Assembly: GCA_022801475.1 (NCBI GenBank)
Contig: JAAWSH010000098.1
Span: forward strand, 1 to 6,494
DNA: 6,494 nucleotides
Direction: 5' to 3'
DNA from: Acutalibacter sp.
GTDB taxonomy: Bacteria > Bacillota > Clostridia > Oscillospirales > Acutalibacteraceae
This document shows positions 1-6,292 of this stretch, in pieces. A program made the position numbers and the translations under genes. Positions within the stretch are counted from its first letter, which is position 1, and every line of letters starts with the position of its first letter. Below the pieces are notes generated by a model. It saw nothing but the letters and a program-made list of their open reading frames with translations. It made no database searches and was not told the DNA's origin.

Positions 1-64
1 CTTCTGGGTAAAAATCCGTCATTTCCTCTATTTTCAAACAAGCCCTAGCCTTAGTGTCAGGCAT
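1..64 (-). CDS. Possible 5' end of an unknown gene running off the left edge
   Basis: An ATG at 64-62 opens a frame that stays open for 21 codons to the window edge (MPDTKARACLKIEEMTDFYP then E). The other two minus-strand frames are closed within this stretch. It lies just downstream of a consensus promoter (-10 box at 85-80), which would give a leader of only about 9 nt. No Shine-Dalgarno sequence precedes the ATG. The real start could be the later ATG at 22-20 (a GAGG lies just ahead but too close), or could lie beyond the edge with this stretch as leader. I do not recognise the protein. The promoter makes a leftward transcript likely; the coding call is weak. Confidence 0.25.
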   Translation of the reverse strand, partial: MPDTKARACLKIEEMTDFYPE

Positions 65-140
65 GGAAAATCTATAAAAATTATACTGTATGGAAGGGGC
101 ATTGTCAAGATCTTTGCTAAAAGAAACTGCCTGACTAAGG
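49..140. repeat. Imperfect inverted repeat flanking the leftward promoter
   Basis: The left arm CCTTAGTGTCAGGCA (49-63) and the right arm TGCCTGACTAAGG (128-140) are inverted copies. They are identical except for a 2-nt insertion (TG) in the left arm. About 64 bp separate them, and the consensus promoter lies wholly inside. One arm lies about 20 bp upstream of the -35 box and the other covers roughly +10 to +25. That placement would suit paired operator sites; a read-through transcript from the SLOG gene could also fold the arms together. No target-site duplication was seen, so a miniature transposon is not supported. Confidence 0.5.
80..108 (-). promoter_or_regulatory. Consensus sigma-A promoter reading leftward
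   Basis: On the minus strand there is TTGACA (108-103), a 17-nt spacer, and TATAAT (85-80). Both hexamers match the sigma-A consensus perfectly with the ideal spacing. The predicted transcription start is near 73. It lies downstream of the SLOG gene on the same strand, so it should drive a separate transcript that leaves the window. The promoter sits between the two arms of an inverted repeat (49-63 and 128-140), which may be a regulatory site. Confidence 0.75.
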
Positions 141-181
141 AATTTTCCCTGCACTTTTGGGCACGGCCACCCGTATGGCCG

Positions 182-694
182 CTACCGCATTCCCTGCGCC
201 CCACTTTGATTGACCAGATAAATCAGCCGTACGCCCGCTCTCATGGCGTATTTCACAGTATATACCGTGCCGCCCCGGCCCTTCTTGGTGGTCAGGTAAC
301 ATATACAGCAGCTGCTGTTATCCACCATATACCGGTTCCGCCGCAGCAGGCAGTCTTCTTCATAAAAATCACTTAAATAAATTGCCTCGTCCGCGGTACG
401 CAGCAGCCCCTGATAGGTGGATATATTCTGCGGCGACCAGCCGGCCTCCTGCCCCGGATAGGGCAAAGCCAGCACCAGCCGGAAAGGGTACGCGCCTTTA
501 TCCCGCATACGCACTACCTCCTGTGCCGCCATGGTATCAAATCCCAGGGCTCCCCCCGCAATGAACGTATCAATCCCCTCTTGATACAGCTCTGTCATCC
601 TTTCCCGCAGCTGGCGGCGAATCCAAAGCCCCTCCAACTCCGGAACCCGCCTGTGGCCGGTAAAGCAGCAGCATTTCTCTCGAATCAGTTTCAT
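182..694 (-). CDS. SLOG-domain (DUF1273/YpsA-like) protein, cysteine-rich
   Basis: The 170-aa protein has a single compact Rossmann-like domain of the SLOG superfamily, whose members (DprA, LOG and YpsA relatives) are predicted to bind nucleotides or nucleotide-derived ligands. Seen in the sequence: CCFTGHR at residues 9-15, the glycine-rich loop GGALGFDTMAAQ at 47-58, LPYPGQEAGW at 77-86, RNRYMVD at 119-125 and GGTVYTVKYA at 141-150. Order and length match stand-alone DUF1273 proteins. There is no signal peptide or membrane segment, so it is probably cytosolic. It has seven cysteines, including a CCC run at 8-10 next to the GHR motif and a CCIC cluster at 129-132. The ATG is preceded by a G-rich Shine-Dalgarno sequence (GGGGAG) with tight spacing. 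It has its own promoter (721-749) and so is not simply the tail of the spmAB operon. Precise function is unknown; DNA uptake, stress signalling or cell-division roles are all possible by analogy. Confidence 0.88.
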   Translation of the reverse strand: MKLIREKCCCFTGHRRVPELEGLWIRRQLRERMTELYQEGIDTFIAGGALGFDTMAAQEVVRMRDKGAYPFRLVLALPYPGQEAGWSPQNISTYQGLLRTADEAIYLSDFYEEDCLLRRNRYMVDNSSCCICYLTTKKGRGGTVYTVKYAMRAGVRLIYLVNQSGAQGMR

Positions 695-720
695 GTTCTC
701 CCCCCATTCTATCCAGGGGA

Positions 721-749
721 ATCATAGCACAAAACGGAAGAAATGTCAA
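721..749 (-). promoter_or_regulatory. Extended -10 sigma-A promoter of the SLOG gene
   Basis: On the minus strand there is a perfect TTGACA (749-744), a 17-nt spacer, and TATGAT (726-721) with an upstream TG (729-728) that makes an extended -10. The predicted start is near 714, giving a leader of about 20 nt before the ATG at 694. The spmB stop codon TGA (748-746) lies inside the -35 hexamer, so the promoter is packed directly against the end of spmB. It suggests vegetative expression of the SLOG gene, independent of sporulation control of spmAB. Confidence 0.8.
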
Positions 750-1270
750 AATGTGCCAAAAAAATTCACGGTCAAAACCGAGAGTACCACAGCCACCATG
801 TCCCCCAATAAAGCGGCCGGCACTGTATAACGCAGCTTTTTACACTGGCAGGCTCCAAAGTACACCGTAATGGCATAAAAGGTGGTCTCGGTGGAGGAGG
901 CCAGCACAGAGGCAATGCGGCCCGTCTGGCTGTCCGGGCCAAACCGTTGGAGAAGAGAAAGGGTGTAAGCCGAGGCCCCGCTGCCGGAAACAGGCCGCAA
1001 AACAGCCAGCGGCGCAATCTCTGGAGAGATGCCCGCCGCTTTTGCCAAAGGCTCCGCCACACCACAAACCAGATCCAGCAGGCCAGAGGCCCGCACCATA
1101 CTTACAGCCACAATCAAGCCTATTAAGGTGGGCAAAATACGCAGCGAGGTGCCAATTCCCTCTTTTGCGCCAGCCAGAAAGGCGTCGAATACCTCCACTC
1201 CCCGGAAGAAGCCGAACATCAAAATAATACCCAAAATGACCGGCAGTGCCGCCGCGCCTACCGCTTCCAT
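746..1270 (-). CDS. spmB: Spore maturation protein SpmB
   Basis: This is a 174-aa integral membrane protein of the nucleoside-recognition/Gate family. It acts with SpmA in late spore maturation; in Bacillus subtilis and Clostridium perfringens spmA/spmB mutants make poorly dehydrated, less heat-resistant spores. Seen: an N-terminal hydrophobic segment at about 5-22, a second at about 46-58, the hallmark LRPVSGSGA at 91-99, SSTETTFYAITVYFGA at 125-140, and a C-terminal membrane segment at about 150-170. The length matches B. subtilis SpmB. The start was chosen at 1270 because AAGGAGGTG lies just upstream at ideal spacing; the frame is open 28 codons further, but that stretch is proline/glycine-rich, lies inside spmA and has no ribosome site. 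The start overlaps the end of spmA by 13 bp, which implies coupled translation. The transported substrate is not known for the family. Confidence 0.95.
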   Translation of the reverse strand: MEAVGAAALPVILGIILMFGFFRGVEVFDAFLAGAKEGIGTSLRILPTLIGLIVAVSMVRASGLLDLVCGVAEPLAKAAGISPEIAPLAVLRPVSGSGASAYTLSLLQRFGPDSQTGRIASVLASSTETTFYAITVYFGACQCKKLRYTVPAALLGDMVAVVLSVLTVNFFGTF

Positions 1271-1857
1271 CCGCCCACCTCCTTGCCCCACCGGGCCTCC
1301 GCTATTTTGCAGAACGCTACCGCCGCCCCCAGGGAAGCCAAAGACGTGACCCATATTTCCGGCAAAATGCCAAAGGGCGCGGTACTGCCGCAGGAGGCTC
1401 GCATAGCCGCCATATTGATGGGCAGAATTTGCAGGGAGGCTGTGTTGATCACTACAAAGAGGATCATCCCCCGGGTGGGCAGCACATCCGGGTTCCGCTC
1501 TGCCATTGCCTTCATAGCCGAAAGCCCCAGGGGTGTGGCGGCATTGCCCAGGCCCAGCAGGTTGGCCGAAAGGTTCATGCAGATCTTTCCCTTCAGCTCC
1601 GGGTCGTCCTTATAATCAGGAAACAACCGATCAATGATAGGAGAAAAACCTTTTGCCAACAGTTGGGTTAGACCGCTTTCCTCCGCAATGCGCAAAAAGC
1701 CCAGCCAGGCACACATGCTGCCCAGCAGAAAGATGGAGAGCTCCACCGCGTCGGAAGCTCCTTCCATGACAGCGGAGGAGAGCTCCCCCAGCCTTCCATT
1801 TACCGCCGCGCACACCACACTAAGCGCGATCATGCCGAACCAGATAGAATTGATCAT
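1258..1857 (-). CDS. spmA: Spore maturation protein SpmA
   Basis: This is a 199-aa membrane protein, the partner of SpmB, from the same nucleoside-recognition/Gate family. It is needed for spore core dehydration and heat resistance. Hydrophobic segments appear at about residues 2-20, 38-57, 94-114, 130-149 and 166-183. The signature NLSANLLGLGNAATPLGL at 95-112 is diagnostic of SpmA. Its length is close to the roughly 196 aa of B. subtilis. The ATG at 1857 is preceded by AAAGGAGGTTCCC, an almost ideal Shine-Dalgarno; an upstream start at 1896 would put that ribosome site inside the gene and is rejected. It is first in the spmA-spmB operon. In B. subtilis these genes belong to the mother-cell sigma-E regulon (with dacB). 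No dacB is in the window, and I could not find a convincing sigma-E promoter here. Confidence 0.95.
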   Translation of the reverse strand: MINSIWFGMIALSVVCAAVNGRLGELSSAVMEGASDAVELSIFLLGSMCAWLGFLRIAEESGLTQLLAKGFSPIIDRLFPDYKDDPELKGKICMNLSANLLGLGNAATPLGLSAMKAMAERNPDVLPTRGMILFVVINTASLQILPINMAAMRASCGSTAPFGILPEIWVTSLASLGAAVAFCKIAEARWGKEVGGWKR

Positions 1858-1880
1858 GGGAACCTCCTTTAAGGGCCAGG

Positions 1881-1890
1881 GACATATGTC
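1881..1890. promoter_or_regulatory. Palindrome GACATATGTC upstream of spmA
   Basis: This perfect 10-bp palindrome lies 23 bp upstream of the spmA ATG, in the 142-bp divergent region shared with the dipeptidase gene. On the minus strand it contains CATATGTC, which loosely resembles a sporulation-sigma -10 element, but no matching -35 element lies at the expected distance. It could be an operator, a -10 element or chance. Confidence 0.2.
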
Positions 1891-1933
1891 ACCCAAATCC
1901 GTGAAACCAGAAAGTACTCCGCCAAAATTCCTA

Positions 1934-1962
1934 TTGACTTTGGGGCAAAAAAAGCTTATGGT
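1934..1962 (+). promoter_or_regulatory. Candidate sigma-A promoter of the M20 dipeptidase gene
   Basis: TTGACT (1934-1939), a 17-nt spacer, and TATGGT (1957-1962) face the dipeptidase gene. The -35 box matches five of six consensus bases and the -10 box four of six. The predicted start is near 1969, giving a leader of about 31 nt that carries the Shine-Dalgarno. The in-frame ATG at 1958 falls inside the -10 box, which supports the downstream start at 2000. Confidence 0.55.
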
Positions 1963-1999
1963 ATTCCATGTACATCATAAAGAAGAAAGGACAACGTAT

Positions 2000-3376
2000 A
2001 TGTTTGGAGAAAAAATTCTGAATTATTGGGACGACATTCTCAACGACCTGGGAAAAATGGTGGCCATTCCTTCCGTGGCCGTGCCCTCGAAAACCGGCCT
2101 GCCCTTTGGCGAGCCCTGCGCCAAGGCCATTGATACTGTGGTGGAAATGGCCAGAGGCTATGGCCTTACCGCGAAAAATGTGGATTACTACGCTGCTCAC
2201 GCCGAGTACGGCCAGGGCCAGGGCAATGCCGTGGTGATGGCCCACCTGGACGTGGTGCCTGCCGGAGAAGGCTGGAACACCGATCCCTTTACCATGGTGA
2301 TCAAGGATGGAAAGGCCTATGGACGGGGCGTAACCGACGACAAAGGCGCGGCCATTGTGGCGCTGCACTGTCTGCGGGCCCTGAAAGACGCTGGAGTAAA
2401 GGGCAACCGCAAGCTGCGGGTGATCTTCGGCTCCGGCGAGGAGGTGGGCATGGCGGACATGGGCCACTATTTTTCTAAGGAACAGCTGCCCGATATGGGC
2501 TTTACTCCGGACTCCTCCTATGGCATCTGCCACTGCGAAAAGGGAATTATCAACCTGCGCGTAGAAGGCGCCAACGACTCCCCGCTGATCAAGTCCTTTT
2601 CCGCTGGAACCGTGGCCAACGCCGTACCCGCCAAAGCCCAGTGCCAAATTGTCTGCACAGAGGAAGAATTTACCGGGCTGAAAAACGCTGCCGCAGACCA
2701 TGAGGCTCTATTTACGTTCACCCGCACGGCGGACGGGGCCTCTATTCTGGCCAAAGGGCGGGCTGCCCATGCCTCTACACCCGCCGCCGGCCTGAACGCC
2801 GCCTCCTGTTTAGTGGACCTGCTGGCAAAAGCCTTCGGTGCGGACCGGCTGGGTGGCTTCTTCCGGTTTGTGCAGGAGAAAATCGGCCTCTGCTCGGACG
2901 GAAGCAAGATAGGGGTCGCCCTTTGGGACGAGCCCAGCGGCCCGCTGACCTTTAATCTCGGGTTGCTCAACGCCGGCAAAGACCAGTGCAGCCTGACTGT
3001 GGACATCCGTTATCCCGCCACCAAAGACGGCGGCCAGATCTCTGGGACAATCGAAAAAGCCGCCCAGGAGGCTGGACTAAGTTATACCCTGCTCTCTGAC
3101 GCGAAGCCCTTGTATCTGCCAAAAGAGAGCCCCCTGATTACCCTGTTGTCTGGGGCCTACCGGGACATTGCCGGGGAAGAATGCAGCATCTTCTCCATGG
3201 GCGGCGGCACCTACGCCCGGGAAATGCATGGCCGGGGCGTGGCCTTTGGTCCGGAGTTTGCCGACGACGAGCCCAGCCATATTCATGACGTAAACGAACA
3301 GCTGGATCTGCGCCGGTTTAAGCTTCACGCCCAAATTTGCCTGGAGGCCATGTATCGTATGTTTACGGCAGAGTAA
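2000..3376 (+). CDS. pepV: M20-family metallodipeptidase (PepV/Sapep-like)
   Basis: A 458-aa cytosolic di-metal peptidase, expected to cleave dipeptides with an unblocked N terminus. Metal and catalytic residues of the M20 family are in place: H82 and D84 in AHLDVVPAGEGW, bridging D113 in GRGVTDDKG, catalytic E147 and metal-binding E148 in GSGEEVG, D171 in TPDSSYG, H257 in the lid domain (AAHAST), and H429 near the C terminus (SHIHDVNE). GGGTYAREM at 401-409 is also typical of PepV relatives. Length is close to the roughly 470 aa of lactobacillar PepV. The ATG at 2000 is preceded by GAAAGGAC at good spacing and begins a family-like N terminus (NYWDDILNDLGKMVAIPSV). The frame stays open far upstream, antisense to spmA, but that part is spurious. 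It is divergent from spmA and convergent with the mur operon. Substrate preference (general peptide use or murein-derived peptides) cannot be read from the sequence, so the symbol is a family-level call. Confidence 0.9.
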   Translation: MFGEKILNYWDDILNDLGKMVAIPSVAVPSKTGLPFGEPCAKAIDTVVEMARGYGLTAKNVDYYAAHAEYGQGQGNAVVMAHLDVVPAGEGWNTDPFTMVIKDGKAYGRGVTDDKGAAIVALHCLRALKDAGVKGNRKLRVIFGSGEEVGMADMGHYFSKEQLPDMGFTPDSSYGICHCEKGIINLRVEGANDSPLIKSFSAGTVANAVPAKAQCQIVCTEEEFTGLKNAAADHEALFTFTRTADGASILAKGRAAHASTPAAGLNAASCLVDLLAKAFGADRLGGFFRFVQEKIGLCSDGSKIGVALWDEPSGPLTFNLGLLNAGKDQCSLTVDIRYPATKDGGQISGTIEKAAQEAGLSYTLLSDAKPLYLPKESPLITLLSGAYRDIAGEECSIFSMGGGTYAREMHGRGVAFGPEFADDEPSHIHDVNEQLDLRRFKLHAQICLEAMYRMFTAE

Positions 3377-3423
3377 GAGACCGCTGTGTCCAATTTATAT
3401 GCTGCCCGCCGGACAGTATATGC

Positions 3424-3460
3424 AAAAAAGCCCAGGGGAAGCGGTTTCCCTTGGGCTTTT
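3424..3460. terminator. Bidirectional Rho-independent terminator between pepV and murR
   Basis: The left stem (3426-3440, with core GCCCAGGGGAA) pairs with the right stem (3446-3460, with core TTCCCTTGGGC). This makes a 15-bp stem with one G-T wobble and a 5-nt loop. Six A's at 3424-3429 become a U-run for leftward transcripts (the mur operon), and TTTT at 3457-3460 serves rightward transcripts (the dipeptidase). A weaker hairpin just before it (3397-3404 with 3414-3421) lacks a T-run. The convergent genes flanking it support the call. Confidence 0.88.
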
Positions 3461-3472
3461 CTCTTACGTTTC

Positions 3473-4306
3473 TTACCGCACGGCCCGCACCACACGCCGG
3501 GTGCGTTCCAGATACGGAATGGTCTCCTGGTAGTGGCGGCTGACCACACAGGAAAAAAGAATGTCGATCATGGTCATTTGGGCAATCCGAGAACTCATAG
3601 CTCCGCTGCGGATGGCCATTTCCGGGGCGCTAAGCCCAAAGTGCACGTCCGCGTACTCTGCCAGGCTCACCCGGCCATAGCGGGTGATGGCAATGAGAAA
3701 CGCCCCGTTTCGCTTGGCCAGCTGGGCGGCTTGCAGCACCTCCCGGGTCTCCCCCGACCAGGACAAGGCAACAGCCACATCCGCCGGAGTCAGGGAGGCT
3801 GCGGAAGAAAGCTGCAAATGGGGGTCTGAATAAGCTGTTACCCGCTTATTAATGCGCATAAACTTCTGTTGGGCGTCCTGGGCCACCAGGTTAGAGGCCG
3901 CGATGGCGTACAGGTCTACCCGCTGGGCATGGAACAGCTTGTCCGCCGTCATTTCCACCAGATCAGGTTCCATCAGGGATAAAGTTTCTTCTATGGCCTG
4001 AATATTATGGTGGCACACCTTCTTAATAACGTTCTCCGCCCGGTCTCCCTCCCGTATGTCCGTGTAGCGGCTCTTTTCCACATTGGCGTTTTGGGCAATG
4101 GCCAACTCGGTAACCAATTGGATGGAAAAATCCCGGTAGCCCTTGCAGCCCAGCTTTTTGCAAAACCGAACTACCGCAGCTTGGCTAGAACCGCTTCTCC
4201 CCGCCAGTTCCTCCACCGAAATACCCACCATGCTGTCTAAGTTTTCCAAAACATACTTAGCTACCTTCCGTTCAGAGACCGGAAGGTCTTCTAAAACTTG
4301 GTTCAT
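3473..4306 (-). CDS. murR: MurR/RpiR-family transcriptional regulator (HTH + SIS)
   Basis: A 277-aa regulator with an N-terminal RpiR-type helix-turn-helix (about residues 5-65; LPVSERKVAKYVLEN at 8-22, then SVEELAGRSGSSQAAVVRFCKK at about 30-51 with the recognition helix) and a C-terminal SIS sugar-phosphate-binding domain (about 120-255; ALSWSGETREV at 180-190). Family members sense phosphosugars; MurR of Escherichia coli responds to MurNAc-6-phosphate. As the last gene of the murQ-murK-murR operon it probably represses its own operon and is relieved by the MurQ substrate. Role and effector are inferred from linkage. The start is uncertain: ATG at 4306 has AGGAG 11 nt upstream, an in-frame TTG at 4312 is 5 nt from the same site, and a GTG at 4327 lies upstream of it. 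The murK stop is 24 nt before the chosen ATG. Confidence 0.85.
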   Translation of the reverse strand: MNQVLEDLPVSERKVAKYVLENLDSMVGISVEELAGRSGSSQAAVVRFCKKLGCKGYRDFSIQLVTELAIAQNANVEKSRYTDIREGDRAENVIKKVCHHNIQAIEETLSLMEPDLVEMTADKLFHAQRVDLYAIAASNLVAQDAQQKFMRINKRVTAYSDPHLQLSSAASLTPADVAVALSWSGETREVLQAAQLAKRNGAFLIAITRYGRVSLAEYADVHFGLSAPEMAIRSGAMSSRIAQMTMIDILFSCVVSRHYQETIPYLERTRRVVRAVR

Positions 4307-4330
4307 TTTCAATACTACTCCTGCCACACA

Positions 4331-5263
4331 TCAACACCTGCCTATGAAATTTTGCTCCCACGCCAGCGCGGCACAACCCCAGGCCGCGCAATACTGGGGA
4401 GAGGTCACGGTTATGTTGGGCCGTTTACGTTCCAACTCCTCCCGCACATGCGCTTTCAGGTTCGGCGAATTTTCCAAAAGCCCTCCCGCGCACACACAGC
4501 GCACCGGGCTTTCGGGCTCCCACAGCTTTTCAGCCGCCACCATGGCCAGCTTTCTTAAAGATGCCGCCACCTCACGCATAATGCGAAGCGCTGTCCTGTC
4601 CCCTTTATTATAAGCTATATCGCACAAAAAAGCTAGACCAGCCACATCACTTTTTTCCTTTTTTCCGTAATAAAGCGCCTCTACCAGCTCATCCACCCCA
4701 GAAAGTTTCCAGTGTTCCAGCACCAGTTCCGTCAGCGCGGTAGGCTTACCTCTGCCATCTGCTTGACAGGCTATGGCCTGTAAAATTTTTCGGGACATAT
4801 CATACCCGCTGCCCTCGTCTCCCATAATATGGCCCCAGCCTCCGGCGCGCCAGGTCTCGCCCGCCTCATTCCTTCCATAGCAAATAGAGCCTGTACCAGC
4901 CATCAATAGCAAGCCCACACCAGAATCCGCGCCGCCCCGCAATGCCCCCCGGGCGTCGGTAGTCACCAGCAGCGGAAAACCGGGCAATACCTCTTTTAAT
5001 ATCTCCTCCAGCTTTTTCCGGGCATTCCTGCGTCCCGCTCCGGCGGAACCCACGCATACGCCCCGGCACCCAGACCTGGGCAAGCCGGACTTGGCAAAAA
5101 AATTTTCTATCAGTACCAAGAGGTTGTGCCGCACTACATCCTCTGGCAGAGAAGAAAGGCCCGTGCCTCCGCCAAAAGCTTCATACAGCAGCTCCATTCC
5201 GCGCCCCGCCGCTATCAGCCGTGTCTTGGTACCGCCGCCGTCGATCCCAATCACATACTCCAT
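4331..5263 (-). CDS. murK: BadF/BadG-type N-acetylhexosamine kinase (MurNAc/GlcNAc kinase)
   Basis: A 310-aa ASKHA-fold sugar kinase of the BadF/BadG/BcrA/BcrD family, which includes mammalian GlcNAc kinase and Clostridium acetobutylicum MurK, a kinase of both MurNAc and GlcNAc. Seen: phosphate-1 motif GIDGGGTKT at residues 6-14, VTTDARGAL at 100-108 with D103 matching the catalytic aspartate of GlcNAc kinases, phosphate-2 motif AGTGS at 122-126, GGWGHIMGDEGSGYDM at 141-156, and adenosine motif CAGGLLENSPNL at 258-269. It would make MurNAc-6-phosphate, the substrate of the neighbouring MurQ, from sugar imported or released unphosphorylated. Its Shine-Dalgarno (GAGG, 5272-5269) overlaps the murQ stop codon, with only 7 nt between the genes, so coupled translation is likely. 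Substrate is inferred from family and operon; a pure GlcNAc kinase is the alternative. Confidence 0.87.
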   Translation of the reverse strand: MEYVIGIDGGGTKTRLIAAGRGMELLYEAFGGGTGLSSLPEDVVRHNLLVLIENFFAKSGLPRSGCRGVCVGSAGAGRRNARKKLEEILKEVLPGFPLLVTTDARGALRGGADSGVGLLLMAGTGSICYGRNEAGETWRAGGWGHIMGDEGSGYDMSRKILQAIACQADGRGKPTALTELVLEHWKLSGVDELVEALYYGKKEKSDVAGLAFLCDIAYNKGDRTALRIMREVAASLRKLAMVAAEKLWEPESPVRCVCAGGLLENSPNLKAHVREELERKRPNITVTSPQYCAAWGCAALAWEQNFIGRC

Positions 5264-5270
5264 TTTTTCC

Positions 5271-6221
5271 TCACATCATTCCTGGCAGTTCCCGCCGCAG
5301 AAGCTCCTCCGCCCTGGAGCAGATCCAGTGCGCCTTGCGGACATTGGGCTCCTGTTCCAGCAGGGAAACGGCGGTGTCAATGCTGCATCCGCATAAAAGC
5401 ATTAGCAGTGCGGACTTTAGCCCGCCGCCAGAAGCCCGCAAAGCCTCTTCCGCTTCCCAGCGGCTGACTCCCACTGCCTGCATAATAATACGTACAGACC
5501 GGTCCCGAAGCTTTTTGTTACTGGCTGAAAGATCTACCATCAAATTTTGATAGGTTTTTCCCAGACGGACCATTACAGCGGTGGAAATCATATTCAGTAC
5601 CATTTTGTCCGCCGTTCCGGCTTTCATTCGGGTACTGCCCATAATGACCTCTGGCCCCACCACGGGCACAATGGCCACCTCTGCCGCGTCAATTACTGTT
5701 CCTGGACGGGCGTTGCATAAAGCAACAGTGGCAGCCCCCCGCTGCCGGGCCCGCCGTACCGCTCCCAACACATATGGGGCGTTGCCACTGGCTGTAATAC
5801 CCACTACCGTGTCATTTAGGCCCACGTCTAGCCGGTCGACATCCTGTGCTCCCAGGTCCTCGCTGTCCTCCGCCCCTTCAATAGGGATACGCAGGGCCCT
5901 GTCTCCCCCGGCAATAATGCCCACCACCATTTCTGGGTCTGTGCCAAAGGTGGGCGGGCACTCGGAAGCATCTAGTACCCCCAGCCGGCCGCTGGTGCCT
6001 GCCCCGGCATAGATCAGCCGGCCGCCCTCCTGCATTCCCTCAACGATCATTTCCACTGCCTGGGCAATCTTGGGCAGTTCCTGCCCCACGGCAGGCGCTA
6101 CCTTGCAGTCCTCAGAATGTATCATCCACAAGATCTCTTCCGTGCCGCAAAGGTCGATCTCTCTTGTTTTCGGATTGATCCCCTCGGTTACCAACTGAGT
6201 ATAATCCATCTTAATGTTCAC
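5271..6221 (-). CDS. murQ: N-acetylmuramic acid 6-phosphate etherase MurQ
   Basis: A 316-aa cytosolic lyase that cleaves the lactyl ether of MurNAc-6-phosphate to GlcNAc-6-phosphate and D-lactate, a key step in murein recycling. Seen: the N-terminal TEGINPKTREID at 12-23, the SIS signature GAGTSGRLGVLDASECPP at 73-90, IEGAEDSEDLG at 114-124, GITASGNAPYVLGA at 141-154, GSTRMKAGTADKMVLNM at 195-211, and a C-terminal helical domain with SRWEAEEALRASGGGLKSAL at about 253-272. E87 and E118 correspond to the catalytic Glu83 and Glu114 of the E. coli enzyme. Length is near the usual 300 aa. The start is probably GTG at 6221, because AAGGA lies 6 nt ahead; the alternative ATG at 6209 gives 312 aa with poorer spacing. 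It is the first gene of the operon, under the promoter at 6297-6325. Confidence 0.95.
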   Translation of the reverse strand: MNIKMDYTQLVTEGINPKTREIDLCGTEEILWMIHSEDCKVAPAVGQELPKIAQAVEMIVEGMQEGGRLIYAGAGTSGRLGVLDASECPPTFGTDPEMVVGIIAGGDRALRIPIEGAEDSEDLGAQDVDRLDVGLNDTVVGITASGNAPYVLGAVRRARQRGAATVALCNARPGTVIDAAEVAIVPVVGPEVIMGSTRMKAGTADKMVLNMISTAVMVRLGKTYQNLMVDLSASNKKLRDRSVRIIMQAVGVSRWEAEEALRASGGGLKSALLMLLCGCSIDTAVSLLEQEPNVRKAHWICSRAEELLRRELPGMM

Positions 6222-6292
6222 TTCCCTTCCTTCAAAAAGTGAAAGCGTGGCGGAGTAGTTTCAAAGTTCCTTCGGATGGTGTCGCAAACATT

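Noticed and set aside
163..182. Stem-loop CGGCCA/TGGCCG just after the SLOG gene
   Set aside because: It has a 6-bp stem and a 6-nt loop but no T-run follows on the minus strand, so it is not supported as a Rho-independent terminator.
1271..1354. 28-residue N-terminal extension of SpmB
   Set aside because: It lies within spmA in another frame, is low complexity (Gly/Pro), and a near-perfect Shine-Dalgarno marks the start at 1270.
1634..1999. Upstream extension of the dipeptidase frame by 122 codons
   Set aside because: It is antisense to spmA, is not family-like, and the promoter and ribosome site place the start at 2000.
1931..2701. Long minus-strand open frame across the dipeptidase gene
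   Set aside because: It is the antisense shadow of a well-supported M20 gene; no ribosome site or recognisable domain.
3386..3829. Plus-strand open frame across the terminator and the end of murR
   Set aside because: It runs through the terminator and lies antisense to murR; the composition is a shadow and no domain was recognised.
5126..5550. Overlapping plus-strand open frames across the murQ/murK junction
   Set aside because: They are antisense to two clearly identified genes and rich in Ser/Pro/Arg, typical of shadow frames in GC-rich DNA.
6240..6263. Half catabolite-responsive element (TGAAAGCG) and TGAAA-N14-TTTCA repeat in the murQ leader
   Set aside because: Only the left half of the cre consensus matches, and the 5-bp arms are too short and widely spaced to call an operator.
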